A DNA stretch of 64,000 nucleotides, from contig JALDQW010000001.1 in NCBI GenBank assembly GCA_031316255.1, positions 806,001 to 870,000 of the forward strand, written 5' to 3'. Shown here in pieces: positions 38,323 through 47,569 of the stretch. The stretch comes from Nitrosomonas sp. (GTDB taxonomy: Bacteria > Pseudomonadota > Gammaproteobacteria > Burkholderiales > Nitrosomonadaceae). The notes under the pieces are model-generated. The model was not told the origin of the DNA, made no database searches, and was given only the letters and a program-made list of their open reading frames with translations. How positions within the stretch are numbered: the first letter of the stretch is position 1; each line of letters starts with the position of its first letter. The translations under genes were made by a program, and so were the position numbers.

Positions 38323-38621
38323 TCATGAATCTCCCTTTAATTGATGATGACAGATAGAACACAAGCACTTTGAGGCAATTAATCAAAAAATTGTTATCAA
38401 CAGCTTTTCTAAGAAGCATGCATGTCAAAAGTGGAACAAGATCGACAGTTTTAGCCGACAGGCAGTCACGCAAATCATTTTTAGATTTCGTTGAACATAT
38501 TTGTTATTGTTGCTGAATATAGCGCTAAAATTTTTTAAAGTAAACATTAAATATCAAAATAATACAAGACACTATACAGCAACAGCAGTAAGCATCTTGC
38601 TAAACCTGGGTGCAGAACAGC
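38323..38621. other. Intergenic, no gene seen
   Basis: This AT-rich 299-bp gap lies between the metal transporter permease and the porin, both on the minus strand. It probably carries the porin promoter. No clear Zur, Fur or NikR site was found. Confidence 0.4.
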
Positions 38622-39548
38622 TTACTCATTTTTTGTTGGCGTTCTATTTACACCGGTGCGCATGCAATGACTTTTTTCGCGCGGATGGGAGTGTATCAAA
38701 TTGCCGTGGCGGTGCATATTGACTTGCAACATTCTTTTTTCCCGAATATGCCTGATTAAGACAGCGAAACAGAATATCAGCGCACCGAACAAAACAATAG
38801 TTGCACCTGATGCTATGTTAAATGAGTAACTGAAGTACATACCGCCAATCCCGATCAAAGCACCAAGAGCAACGGCATATAATTGCATTGCGCTAAAGCT
38901 ATCCGTCATCATGCGTGCTGTCATTGCCGGGATAATTAAGGTAGCCGCTATCATTGTTACACCAACGATGTTCATGGAAATGATAATGGACAGAGTCAGC
39001 AGCAATGCAAATAATAATTGCACCCCTTCTGTTTTAATGCCAAAAATCTGCGCTGCTTCGTTATCGAAAGTTGAAAAAAGTAGCGGCCTGTACATAAAAA
39101 ACATCATTGTCATCGTCAATGCAGTAACCAATCCAATCAGAATCAAATCGAAATCCGTAATACCAAGAATGTTGCCAAACAAAACAGAATCAAGACTCCG
39201 ATTCAAAGCGCGTTGTTGACTGATGATAGCTACACCCAGGGCAAACATGGCGGTTGTTACAATACCGATAGCCGCATCGGACTTGATCTTTTTATTTTTC
39301 GTCATCTGATTAATCAATAATGCTGCAACCAAGCCCATGGCGCCTGCGCCGACATAAAAATTAAAGTTGAACACAAACCCAATGACTGCACCGCCAAATG
39401 CAGCATGTGACAAGCCATGCCCAACATAGCTCATCCCTCTTAATACAACATGAACGCCAATTAATCCACACAAAGCACCGACCATGACAGCAGCCAGTAG
39501 GCCGTGACGGAAAAAAGCGTAATTGAGCGGTTCGAGAAAAAAATGCAT
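38622..39548 (-). CDS. Metal ABC transporter permease (ZnuB/TroC family)
   Basis: The protein has about eight to nine hydrophobic helices, with the family pattern GLIGVHVVLRGMSYVGHGLSHAAFGG near the N-terminus and VGVTMIAATLIIPAMTARMM later, which contains the coupling region. The C-terminus carries a His-containing basic tail (VNMHRHGNLIHSHPREKSH). It forms the membrane channel with the ATPase upstream, 8 bp away. A TTG precedes the chosen ATG at 39548 by one codon. Confidence 0.9.
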   Translation of the reverse strand: MHFFLEPLNYAFFRHGLLAAVMVGALCGLIGVHVVLRGMSYVGHGLSHAAFGGAVIGFVFNFNFYVGAGAMGLVAALLINQMTKNKKIKSDAAIGIVTTAMFALGVAIISQQRALNRSLDSVLFGNILGITDFDLILIGLVTALTMTMMFFMYRPLLFSTFDNEAAQIFGIKTEGVQLLFALLLTLSIIISMNIVGVTMIAATLIIPAMTARMMTDSFSAMQLYAVALGALIGIGGMYFSYSFNIASGATIVLFGALIFCFAVLIRHIREKRMLQVNMHRHGNLIHSHPREKSHCMRTGVNRTPTKNE

Positions 39549-39556
39549 CAATTTAA

Positions 39557-40342
39557 TTAAGGATCACGATTTAGCTTTAAAGGCGTGCTATTGGCGATCA
39601 AATAATAGTCGCCATGTTTGATAATGATGATTTCGCTGCCGTATGTTTTAGCAAGGATCTCATTGGTAAAAATATCGCCAGGACGGCCTTCTGCAACCAC
39701 CCCATGATTAAAACAAATCACCCAGGGTAAATGCGAGGCAACAGCATTGAGATCATGCGTTGTCAGCAAAATCGTCATGCCTTGACTGTTAATGTCGCCA
39801 AGTAGATGCAGCACTTCGTGCTGGGTCTTGATATCCACACCGGAAGTCGGTTCGTCAAGCACTAAAAATTGTGGATTATTGATCAGTGCACGTGCCAGAA
39901 ATGCGCGCTGGCGCTGTCCCCCGGAAGTATGTGCGATATGCTGGCGCAAGCAATTATAAATCCCCAGTTTTTCAGCCAGATCATGAACATGCTCCCTTTC
40001 TTCTTTACTTTGCCAAGGCAAAAGACGCTTACTGGCATAAAGTCCCATCATGATGACTTCTTCCACGGTAACGGGAAAACTCCAGTCGACACTTTCTAGT
40101 TGGGGAACATAGCCAATTTTTCTACCGCAAACTTCATTGACCGGTCGGTTGTTTAAAAAGACTTTCCCGGAAAATACAGTTTGGGTACCCAGAATAGTTT
40201 TCAACAGGGTTGTTTTGCCACAACCTGTCGGACCCACTATGCCGGCAAATTGTCCCGCATGAATTTCAAGTGATAAATTCGAAAATACGACGGTACTCTC
40301 ATAGCCGGCTGTTACATCAACCAAGTTAATCGCAGGATTCAT
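39557..40342 (-). CDS. Metal ABC transporter ATP-binding protein (ZnuC/TroB family)
   Basis: The 261-residue ATPase has Walker A GPTGCGKTTLL, signature SGGQRQRAFLARAL, Walker B FLVLDEPTSGVD and switch His in LLTTHDLN. It powers the permease encoded 8 bp downstream. The gene order substrate protein, ATPase, permease is that of ZnuABC/TroABC systems. Confidence 0.92.
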   Translation of the reverse strand: MNPAINLVDVTAGYESTVVFSNLSLEIHAGQFAGIVGPTGCGKTTLLKTILGTQTVFSGKVFLNNRPVNEVCGRKIGYVPQLESVDWSFPVTVEEVIMMGLYASKRLLPWQSKEEREHVHDLAEKLGIYNCLRQHIAHTSGGQRQRAFLARALINNPQFLVLDEPTSGVDIKTQHEVLHLLGDINSQGMTILLTTHDLNAVASHLPWVICFNHGVVAEGRPGDIFTNEILAKTYGSEIIIIKHGDYYLIANSTPLKLNRDP

Positions 40343-40351
40343 CCTGCTATT

Positions 40352-41320
40352 TTACTGAACAAGATTGCTGGTATCGACATGTGCCGCACAATCCGGATCT
40401 CCTCCAAGCGCTTCCGACATTATCGCCATGTTATTAACCATCATGCCAATAAAAGAATCGTTGGGTTTTTCAGGCAACTCGTCATCTGATAATTCATCAA
40501 TAAATTTAGCGCCTGATTCGCGTGCAATTTGTTCCATAATTTTGCTTGGAAATACCTCCGACCCAAAAATAGCCGGAATTTTTTCATGCCTGATTTGCTC
40601 GATAATACGTATTACCTCACGAGGGCCAGGTTCAGTAAAACTTGCCGGCTGGATAGCTGCGATCACTTTCATACCATAGCGTGGCGCGAAATAAGCAAAG
40701 GAATCATGATACGTAACCAGTTTTCGATTATTTTCCGGAATAGATTTGACGCATGCGAAAATCGCTTCATCCAGTTGTTTCAATTTGGCCAGGTAGAATG
40801 AAGTATTGTCTATGAAGGCGTTCTTGTGCTGAGAATCGAGCGCAACCAGACGATCGCGAATAATTTCAGCATACTTCATTGTCAAAGCAATATTGGGCCA
40901 AAGATGGGGATTGGGATGACCGTGTTCGCGTGGAAAACTAAAATCATATTGCCATTCTTCCTCTCGCAAAACGCTGTTACCCAACTGCACAATGGAAACA
41001 CCGTTTTTTTTAACTTTTTCAGCCAGCTTAATCGTGGGTATTTCCAGGTCCAGGCCATTCACAAAGATAATATCTGCAGCAGCCAACGTTTTTGCATCCG
41101 CTGGTACAGGTTCAAAAGTATGCGAATCCACCCCATTTGGAACAATTCCAACCACATGTACGTTAGCGCCACCTATATTTTCCACAATATTGGTAATAGG
41201 TGGAACCGTTGTGGCAATACGTATCTTTCTGTCCGGTTCATCAGCATATCCAGGGTTTAGTGCCCCAAAAAAAGCAAGGGATACCAGCAATTTAAGTGCA
41301 TAGAGTTGCGATCTTTTCAT
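40352..41320 (-). CDS. Periplasmic metal-binding protein (ZnuA/TroA family, cluster A-I)
   Basis: The protein has a signal peptide (LYALKLLVSLAFFGALNPGYA), then ligand motifs of the cluster A-I proteins: PNGVDSHTFEP (His), HGHPNPHLWPN (His), VTYHDSFAYFAPRYG (His) and a C-terminal acidic region FIDELSDDE. The His-rich loop typical of true ZnuA is short (REHGHPNPH). These ligands fit Zn, Mn, Fe or possibly Ni; sequence alone does not decide. The gene lies 53 bp after ureE, pointing to a link with nickel supply for urease. Confidence 0.88.
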   Translation of the reverse strand: MKRSQLYALKLLVSLAFFGALNPGYADEPDRKIRIATTVPPITNIVENIGGANVHVVGIVPNGVDSHTFEPVPADAKTLAAADIIFVNGLDLEIPTIKLAEKVKKNGVSIVQLGNSVLREEEWQYDFSFPREHGHPNPHLWPNIALTMKYAEIIRDRLVALDSQHKNAFIDNTSFYLAKLKQLDEAIFACVKSIPENNRKLVTYHDSFAYFAPRYGMKVIAAIQPASFTEPGPREVIRIIEQIRHEKIPAIFGSEVFPSKIMEQIARESGAKFIDELSDDELPEKPNDSFIGMMVNNMAIMSEALGGDPDCAAHVDTSNLVQ

Positions 41321-41372
41321 ACCTATCGTTTTATTGGTTGTTTGCTAAACAGTATTACGTTCTCACTCAGGA

Positions 41373-41915
41373 TCATTTGGTATCGATTCCTCGATGTATC
41401 TTCTGACGTGTCGGAATCGGAGCGAGCGGTCCATGCGAATGGCTATGGCTGTGATCGTGATCGTGATCGTGATCACCATGATGGTGATGTCCGCCTGCAC
41501 TATAGGCACCAGATTCCGGTTCGAACTGCGCGTCTTCTTCGACAACTGTAGCGCCCAGTCCTTCCAGCATTTCTTTCAACACACTGTCTTGGTTGATACG
41601 CAAAAAACCATCGGCTACCTGTGTCATCGTATGGCGGTTTCCAAGATGAAATGCGCAACGCAAGAGGTCTTGTGGTGTATTGCAAGTGATACGATAAGTC
41701 GGTTCATTTGCGGAAACAATTTGAACAACCCGTCCATCATCGCTGCTTAGCAGGTCATTATTTCGTAGCACAGTACCTCTTTGGGTAAAAATGGCCACTT
41801 CCTCTCCTGACGCCAATGCAGTACGCAACCGGCTATTTTCACGTAACTCATAAGGGAGCACCAGTTGGGCATAAATCGAATCAGTATGAGCCACTTTAGC
41901 ATTCAAAATAAGCAT
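41373..41915 (-). CDS. ureE: Urease nickel metallochaperone UreE
   Basis: The 180-residue protein has the UreE peptide-binding domain (about 1-70, RTALASGEEVAIFTQRGTVLRNNDLL) and the metal-binding domain (AFHLGNRHTMTQV with the conserved His). A C-terminal His/Asp tail, HHHHGDHDHDHDHSHSHSHG, follows at about 142-161, used to store Ni2+. UreE passes nickel to UreG. It is separated from ureDABCFG by about 5 kb and instead leads the metal ABC transporter genes. AAAGGA precedes the ATG. The tail is encoded by a short CGATCA-type repeat, so its length may vary between strains. Confidence 0.95.
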   Translation of the reverse strand: MLILNAKVAHTDSIYAQLVLPYELRENSRLRTALASGEEVAIFTQRGTVLRNNDLLSSDDGRVVQIVSANEPTYRITCNTPQDLLRCAFHLGNRHTMTQVADGFLRINQDSVLKEMLEGLGATVVEEDAQFEPESGAYSAGGHHHHGDHDHDHDHSHSHSHGPLAPIPTRQKIHRGIDTK

Positions 41916-42375
41916 TAATATTCCTTTCGGTTTAAGAAGAATTTCAAGAGAGTAGTGACATTTAAAATAAAGCTTTGTGTTGATGTTGTTGAATAGTTAC
42001 CAAAAACAAAAAATAAGTCGTACGGTTTATATAAACTGGCGCAAGCAGGAAATTCTCAAATTTTAACGGGCTCAATAAAATAAAATGGGGGAAAATTTAT
42101 AACGATTCAATATTGTTAGATTACTTCTGCAAGAAAGTTAAACCAACTCGTTTATTTTTTATATTGCTTTCTGTGCGAAAGACCCCGGGATATATAAATT
42201 TAAATAACCGACGATTGAAAGTATCCTTTAAGTTTCAAAATCCACTTTTTAACACCTTAATAAGTGTATCCCAAGCCTTAATAATCGATTCGGAATTCAT
42301 AAAAAAGACTGACGCCGAGCGTTTTACACACGCCGATCAGATTCTAGTTTGAAAAGCGTACCGCGTTTCTATCGC
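41916..42375. other. Intergenic, no gene seen
   Basis: This AT-rich region lies between ureE and the Usp gene, both on the minus strand. It must hold the promoter for ureE and the transporter genes. A plus-strand open frame at 42113-42352 has no RBS and atypical composition, and I reject it. Confidence 0.45.
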
Positions 42376-42825
42376 TCATGATTCCTCTTTAGGAATGACC
42401 AACACCGGCTGCTTGGTCATTCTTAACACTTTCTGCACGGTGCTGCCAATAAATAAATTCCCCAGTGCGCCACGGCCCTGCCCGGTCATCACAATCATAT
42501 CGATCGCATGGTCATCAGCATATTTGCATATTTCTGATGCAACATCTTCATTGCTAATCACCACATCAGTATTCACCTGCTTACCGGAAAAATTTTGATT
42601 CGCAATAGCATCGAGTTCCTCTTTCGTTCGTTTCAAGACGTCATCACGATATTCCTGAACAGCATTTGGGTTGGGCATTTGTTTTAATAAATCAGGTGGC
42701 ACGTCTCCAGTCTGGACAACACTCAGAATGGTAATCTGATTTCCTTGCATTTTGGAAGCGTAAGTTAATGCAGCAAATGAAACAGTTGAAAAATCTGTAG
42801 TCACTAATATTTTTTGAGATTCCAT
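42376..42825 (-). CDS. Universal stress protein (UspA family)
   Basis: The protein begins MESQKILVTTDFSTVSFAAL with the nucleotide-binding Asp and ends IDMIVMTGQGRGALGNLFIGSTVQKVLRMTKQPVLVI, containing the ATP-binding G-2X-G-9X-G-S pattern. It is about 149 residues, a single Usp domain. It is cytosolic and usually induced by energy or growth stress. The start at 42825 is preceded by AAGGA at a long spacing. No operon partner is visible. Confidence 0.92.
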   Translation of the reverse strand: MESQKILVTTDFSTVSFAALTYASKMQGNQITILSVVQTGDVPPDLLKQMPNPNAVQEYRDDVLKRTKEELDAIANQNFSGKQVNTDVVISNEDVASEICKYADDHAIDMIVMTGQGRGALGNLFIGSTVQKVLRMTKQPVLVIPKEES

Positions 42826-43182
42826 ATGACCCAATCCTTATTAATTAGTTGAAAATTATGCTCTCGAAATCAAGCAACTTCTTATTAAACTCCTTTTTTA
42901 AGGATAACTTGTAAGCTTAGTACATATTTAGTCGACAAATAACGACTATATACCTATTACATATCAAAACTTCATTTATGCTGGTACAAATTCTAAATTG
43001 CCGGACTATTACTTTGTATTCTTCCATAAAGATAAAAAATCATAAAAACAACCTATCATGCAGACCCGATTTACGTAACGGTTTTATGAACCTAGATAGT
43101 AAACTCCATCTGATGTAATACTGTCAAGAGTTTATAAAATCAATCTAATGACATTATTAGTAATATGATTTAAAAATCTGAT
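42826..43182. other. AT-rich intergenic, no gene seen
   Basis: This region lies upstream of the Usp gene and next to the IS remnants. It is strongly AT-rich with no RBS-preceded ORF. The right end is probably debris from the IS5/IS427-type element. Confidence 0.4.
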
Positions 43183-43810
43183 TTATATATAAATGATTAA
43201 GCAGCTACAACTTGGTTTTCTGTGGTTGCTATAGAGGTAATGGACGTTCAATTTTTCAACTAAATGTCTGTGTTGATATAAGCTTCTATCATGTTCACGA
43301 GGCTGAGTACGATTTCGCTTCGATGAAATAACGGGTTCTATTTGTTTAGCTTCACAGTACCCAATTATTTCATTGGTGTCATATGCTCGGTCTGCCAGTA
43401 GATACTCGGCATCAATGTCGTCTTTTAACTCAATAGCCTGAGTACAATCCGCTGTGGTATCGTCTGTAATAAGCATTCGGACCGGCATACCATGCGCATC
43501 CACGGCAAATGTAATTTTGTATTGAGCCCCTCCCTTTTGTACGACCCATCAGCTGATTCCCACCCTTTGCGCCAGATGCATGTGAGTGTACTTTAATATG
43601 GCTGGCATCAATCATTAACCATTCATAATCCGGCTCATTAACTAGCACCTCCAGTAGCTTTTCCCAAACCCCTTTATCTCGCCACCTGCAGAATCTTCGG
43701 TGCGTGTTTTTCCAGCCACCGTAATCTGGCGGCAGATCTCTCCAAAGTGCACCAGTGCGCAATATCTAGAATACTGCGTTGATAAATTGGCGATTGTTTT
43801 TGGCAATTCC
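43183..43810 (-). pseudogene. Degenerate IS5/IS427-type transposase
   Basis: Pieces in order on the minus strand: NNRQFINAVF, an in-frame TAG where homologues have Trp, ILRTGALWRDLPPDYGGWKNTHRRFCRW, LMIDASHIKVHSHASGAKGG, then a +1 shift near a G-rich run (about 43535), then FAVDAHGMPVRMLITDDTTADC and YLLADRAYDTNEI. The C-terminus diverges after RHLVEKLNV. The N-terminus is cut by the adjoining element. The nonsense codon, the shift and both truncations mean it is inactive. Confidence 0.85.
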
Positions 43811-44615
43811 GCCCCAGCAACCAGTTCGTCCTGGCAGATGTGGCTCTAGAAGTCAAATCACTGCGCCTGGATATTCGTCATTTTCGCCATGTTAAGAAAA
43901 GAGCCAAGGCCAAGCGTGCGCTGAAACGGTTGAGAACCATTGCGGGCATTTTGATACGGGAGCTCAGAAGGAAACTGCCGCAGCACTGTCTGTTTGAATG
44001 CTACCAACAGGGTTTTCTGCTGTATGAGCGTATTTTGAAACAGCAACCCAAAGACACAAACAAAATCTATTCCCTGCATGAACCGCAGGTCTACTGTGTT
44101 GCCAAAGGAAAAGACCATAAACAATACGAATATGGCAGCAAGGCATCAATCGCCTGTACGGCGCGAAGCAATATTATCGTCGGTGTTGTTAGCCATGAAC
44201 AAAACCTGCATGACAGCCATACGCTGCCGGAAATACTCAGGCATGTTGAAACATCGCGTGGCAAAACAGTCAAGCAAGCAGTGTGTGATCGCGGTTATCG
44301 CGGCAAAAGTGAAGTCAATGGAACAAAAATCATTCTGCCGGGAAAAGCACTCAAACGAGACAGTCGCTACCAGAGAGACAAAAAGCGTAAACAATGCAGA
44401 AGGCGTGCAGCGATTGAGCCCATTATCGGCCACTTGAAATCGGACTATCGAATGGCAAGAAACTATTTGAAAGGCGCCATCGGTGATCAGATCAACCTGC
44501 TGATGGCTGCTTGCGCCTGGAATCTGAAACAATGGTTGTTGGCCATTTTTTGGCTGTTTTTTGCAGCAAAACATAAGGCAAAAATAAGCATTACCGCCGG
44601 AAATTTCTGAAAAAA
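43811..44615 (+). pseudogene. 5'-truncated IS5-family transposase (C-terminal half)
   Basis: The frame from 43840 encodes the C-terminal two-thirds of an IS5-type transposase: NKIYSLHEPQVYCVAKGKDHKQYEYG, AVCDRGYRGKSEVNGTKI (second catalytic Asp), and RRAAIEPIIGHLKSDYRMARNYLKG (catalytic Glu). The N-terminal part with the first Asp region is missing. It belongs to the same subgroup as the remnant at 25231-25930, which keeps only the other half. It abuts the minus-strand IS remnant at about 43810. Confidence 0.85.
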
Positions 44616-45028
44616 GTGTGCAGGCAAGATAAAGAATCCCTGGTTGAAATTATTGTGCTTAAGATCTTTCAGAATATCTTTTTTCAGGGTTGACTATTTA
44701 ACGAAAATAATCCGGAAATACGGCCAAAATAGATTTTCTACAGTAGAGCAATCTATTCCCGGATAGCCGTCTGGCTTTTAAAAATTTAATAACTGTTTCC
44801 CCCGGATAAATGGAATAAAAAAACTCTCTCCAATTTCTCTGTTTATCCATCCCCATGTCTGGTTCAACACGGATGCGCAAATCCGTGCTGAACCGGATCT
44901 CCTCCTGATCCGCCAGTTTTTTTATAAAAAGAATGTAAAACAAATTTCATCTGGCGTTCATGAAGTTGACATAAACACGCTTTACTATCGTGCGGATGAT
45001 TCAACCAACTGGATTTCAGGAGTATACA
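44616..45028. other. Intergenic with two tandem hairpins
   Basis: At 44861-44894 a 14-bp stem (GGTTCAACACGGAT against ATCCGTGCTGAACC, one G-U pair) encloses a 6-nt loop. A second stem (CGGATC / GATCCG) follows at 44893-44911. A TTGACA at about 44967 may be the -35 of the next gene. No convincing gene; a minus-strand frame across the hairpins lacks an RBS. Confidence 0.45.
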
Positions 45029-47386
45029 ATGAAGAAGAATAAACACTTGTCATTAAACATCGTCAACGCGCTGACTGCGATTGTTTTGCTGACATATGTT
45101 TTACAACCTTTTACAACTCAAGCAGATAATCGCTATTTTAATCGTATCGGAACATTCCCCGTTTATCTAAATACCGATATTAATCTTGAAACGGTTGCAG
45201 AAATTGTCGATGCCAGCAAAGACGGCAAGACGCTTGTTTATACCGACAGCGAAACAGGCAAACTGGGTTTTGTCGATATCAAAAAGCCCGCGCAACCGAA
45301 AGCACTGGGCGCAATTGACGTGGGTGGTGAACCAACGTCCGTTGCCGTTGTTGGTGATTATGCACTTGTTGCGGTAAATACATCCCCCAGTTTTGTTGCA
45401 CCGAGCGGACATCTGCATGTTGTCGATATCAAAACACAGGCCATTGTCGCAACACACCCATTGGCGGGCCAACCGGATTCGGTTGCAGTCAGTCCTGATG
45501 AACGCTATGCCGCTGTGGTCATAGAAAATGAGCGCGATGAAGATCTGGGTAATGGTGAACCGCCTCAAGCGCCATCCGGGTTGTTGCAAATTATCGATTT
45601 GATCGGTATGCCTTCGGGTTGGGCTATCCGTAATATCAATCTGGACGCAATTGCCGGTTTATTTCCGGACGATGCCGAACCGGAGTATGTCGATATCAAC
45701 ACAGACAATATCGCTGTTGTTACGATGCAGGAAAATAATCATATCGTTTTGATTGATCTGGCAACGGGCAGCATTGTGAATCATTTCACTGCCGGCACGG
45801 TTGACCTGCCCCAGATTGATACCAAAGAAGAAGATCCTGCGCTGATCAGTTTGACTGACAGTTTGCTTGCTATTCCACGCGAGCCAGATGGTGTGTCCTG
45901 GATTTCCAATGAACTTTTTGCAACAGCAGATGAAGGCGATCTGTTTGGCGGCAGCCGCGGTTTTACCGTATTCGATACCGATGGCAATGTGGTTTTTTCC
46001 TCCGGGAACACCCTGGAACATGAAGTTGTTCGCTTGGGCCATTATCCGGATGATCGCTCTAAAAATAAAGGTAACGAACCCGAGAATGTGGAATTTGCAG
46101 TCTTTGGCGATAAGCGATTTTTGTTTGTGGCATCTGAACGTTCAAATGTTGTTTTTGTATATAAAGTAAAAGGGGAAAATAATAGGCTTGAGTTCGTGCA
46201 AACGCTTCCAGCAGGTGTTGGGCCTGAAGGTATTAAAGCCATCCCGGATAGAAATCTGTTTGTTGCCGCGAGCGAGAATGATTCGCGAGATGATAAATTC
46301 CGCAGTGTAATCACTATCTATCAACTGAAAGAAAAAAGCGCGAATTATCCGACCGTAATCTCGGCAGACAGAGTTGATGGCACACCGATTCCATGGGGCG
46401 CATTATCAAGTTTCGCCATTGATCCCAAAGATGACAAAACAATGTATAGCGTTCATGACAGCTTCTATCAGCAAAGCCGCATTTACGTCATGAACATCCA
46501 AAAAGTGCCTGCCGTCATCGTTGATGAAATTGTCCTTAAAGATGGCGGACAAGCGGTCAATCTGGACGCTGAAGGCGTCGCAGTCAGCGCCAGTAATGAC
46601 GGTACTTTCTGGGTTGCTTCAGAAGGCGCCGGTTCTGTAGATGATCCGAGCAGACCGGTAACCAGTCTTAATTTATTAGTCCATGTTGCAGCAGACGGAA
46701 CGGTAATCGAGACGGTTACATTGCCGGATGCGGTTAATGCCAAGCAACGCCGGTTTGGTTTTGAAGGTGTCGCTTCTGTTATGGAAAATGGCAATGAAGT
46801 ACTCTATGTTGCTTTTCAGCGCGCCTGGGTTGGCGATCCTGAACCGAACAATATTGATGACGGCGGCAAGGTCAGAATCGGACGGTATGACACTACGAAC
46901 GGCGAATGGACATTTGCGTATTATCCGCTGGAGGTGCGTCAGTCACCCAATGGCGGCTGGGTTGGATTGTCAGAAATCACCGCACTGGGTAATGGCCACT
47001 TTGCCGTTGTCGAGCGCGATAATCAGGGCAATACCGATGCGCGTATTAAACGGGTTTACGTATTTTCAGCACGTGACGTTGTCTTTAAAGCTGAGGGTGA
47101 AGCCCTTGATACGGTGAGCAAAACGCTGGCGCGTGATTTATTGCCTGATCTGAAAGCAACGGGTGGAATGGTGTTAGAAAAAATTGAAAGCCTTGCAATT
47201 AACAGGAGAGGAGATATGTACTTTGCAAATGATAATGATGGCGTCAACGACTCCAATGGAGAGACGCAATTGATACGCGTCAAAGGTGTGTTCAAACAGT
47301 CACATCATAGTCACGACTTCGATTATAACGACAATGATTACGAATTCGATGACGACGAGGACGACGATGATGACGACGACTATTAA
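45029..47386 (+). CDS. Exported phytase-like esterase with an Asp-rich tail
   Basis: The ATG at 45029 has AGGAG 8 bases upstream and gives 785 residues. A signal peptide (NIVNALTAIVLLTYVLQPFTTQA) is followed by beta-propeller-like repeats (about 40-420: VDIKTQAIVATHPLAGQPDSVAVSPD). A C-terminal domain with VNLDAEGVAVSASNDGTFWVASEGAG and AVNAKQRRFGFEGVASV is typical of the esterase-like activity of phytase family. The last 25 residues are almost all Asp, Glu, Tyr and Asn, a probable calcium- or metal-binding tail. It is a periplasmic or extracellular enzyme that could release phosphate; its activity is inferred. Confidence 0.82.
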   Translation: MKKNKHLSLNIVNALTAIVLLTYVLQPFTTQADNRYFNRIGTFPVYLNTDINLETVAEIVDASKDGKTLVYTDSETGKLGFVDIKKPAQPKALGAIDVGGEPTSVAVVGDYALVAVNTSPSFVAPSGHLHVVDIKTQAIVATHPLAGQPDSVAVSPDERYAAVVIENERDEDLGNGEPPQAPSGLLQIIDLIGMPSGWAIRNINLDAIAGLFPDDAEPEYVDINTDNIAVVTMQENNHIVLIDLATGSIVNHFTAGTVDLPQIDTKEEDPALISLTDSLLAIPREPDGVSWISNELFATADEGDLFGGSRGFTVFDTDGNVVFSSGNTLEHEVVRLGHYPDDRSKNKGNEPENVEFAVFGDKRFLFVASERSNVVFVYKVKGENNRLEFVQTLPAGVGPEGIKAIPDRNLFVAASENDSRDDKFRSVITIYQLKEKSANYPTVISADRVDGTPIPWGALSSFAIDPKDDKTMYSVHDSFYQQSRIYVMNIQKVPAVIVDEIVLKDGGQAVNLDAEGVAVSASNDGTFWVASEGAGSVDDPSRPVTSLNLLVHVAADGTVIETVTLPDAVNAKQRRFGFEGVASVMENGNEVLYVAFQRAWVGDPEPNNIDDGGKVRIGRYDTTNGEWTFAYYPLEVRQSPNGGWVGLSEITALGNGHFAVVERDNQGNTDARIKRVYVFSARDVVFKAEGEALDTVSKTLARDLLPDLKATGGMVLEKIESLAINRRGDMYFANDNDGVNDSNGETQLIRVKGVFKQSHHSHDFDYNDNDYEFDDDEDDDDDDDY

Positions 47387-47405
47387 TCTGTAGCCGTTTA
47401 GACCG

Positions 47406-47445
47406 GACCTGACAGTTACCTGTTAGACGTGGCAACTGTCAGGTC
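47406..47445. terminator. Terminator hairpin after the phytase-like gene
   Basis: Perfect 12-bp arms (GACCTGACAGTT / AACTGTCAGGTC) enclose a 16-nt loop, 20 bp after the stop and between convergent genes. A T-rich stretch follows about 15 bp later on the plus strand. Confidence 0.55.
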
Positions 47446-47569
47446 AAATCCAGTTCAGTATTTTTCCTGCTATTTTTACCTTCGACAAACGCAGGTAATC
47501 CTATTCTAAGGTGGTTTCTATTACCATGTTTAGAAATTACAAGACGGCGCGCAAAAAACGGATTCAGGT

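Noticed and set aside
41454-41490. Short tandem repeat resembling a regulatory or CRISPR repeat
   Set aside because: It is the coding repeat for the His/Asp tail of UreE, with no spacers.
42113-42352. Plus-strand open frame of 79 codons
   Set aside because: No RBS, no recognisable domain, AT-rich non-coding composition.
43500-43560. Possible programmed frameshift in the IS427-type transposase
   Set aside because: The AAAAGGGAGGGG run does not form a standard -1 slippery heptamer, the needed shift is +1, and the element has a separate nonsense codon and truncations. Simple decay is the better explanation.
44698-44943. Minus-strand open frame of 81 codons
   Set aside because: Spans the tandem hairpins, has no RBS and no family resemblance.
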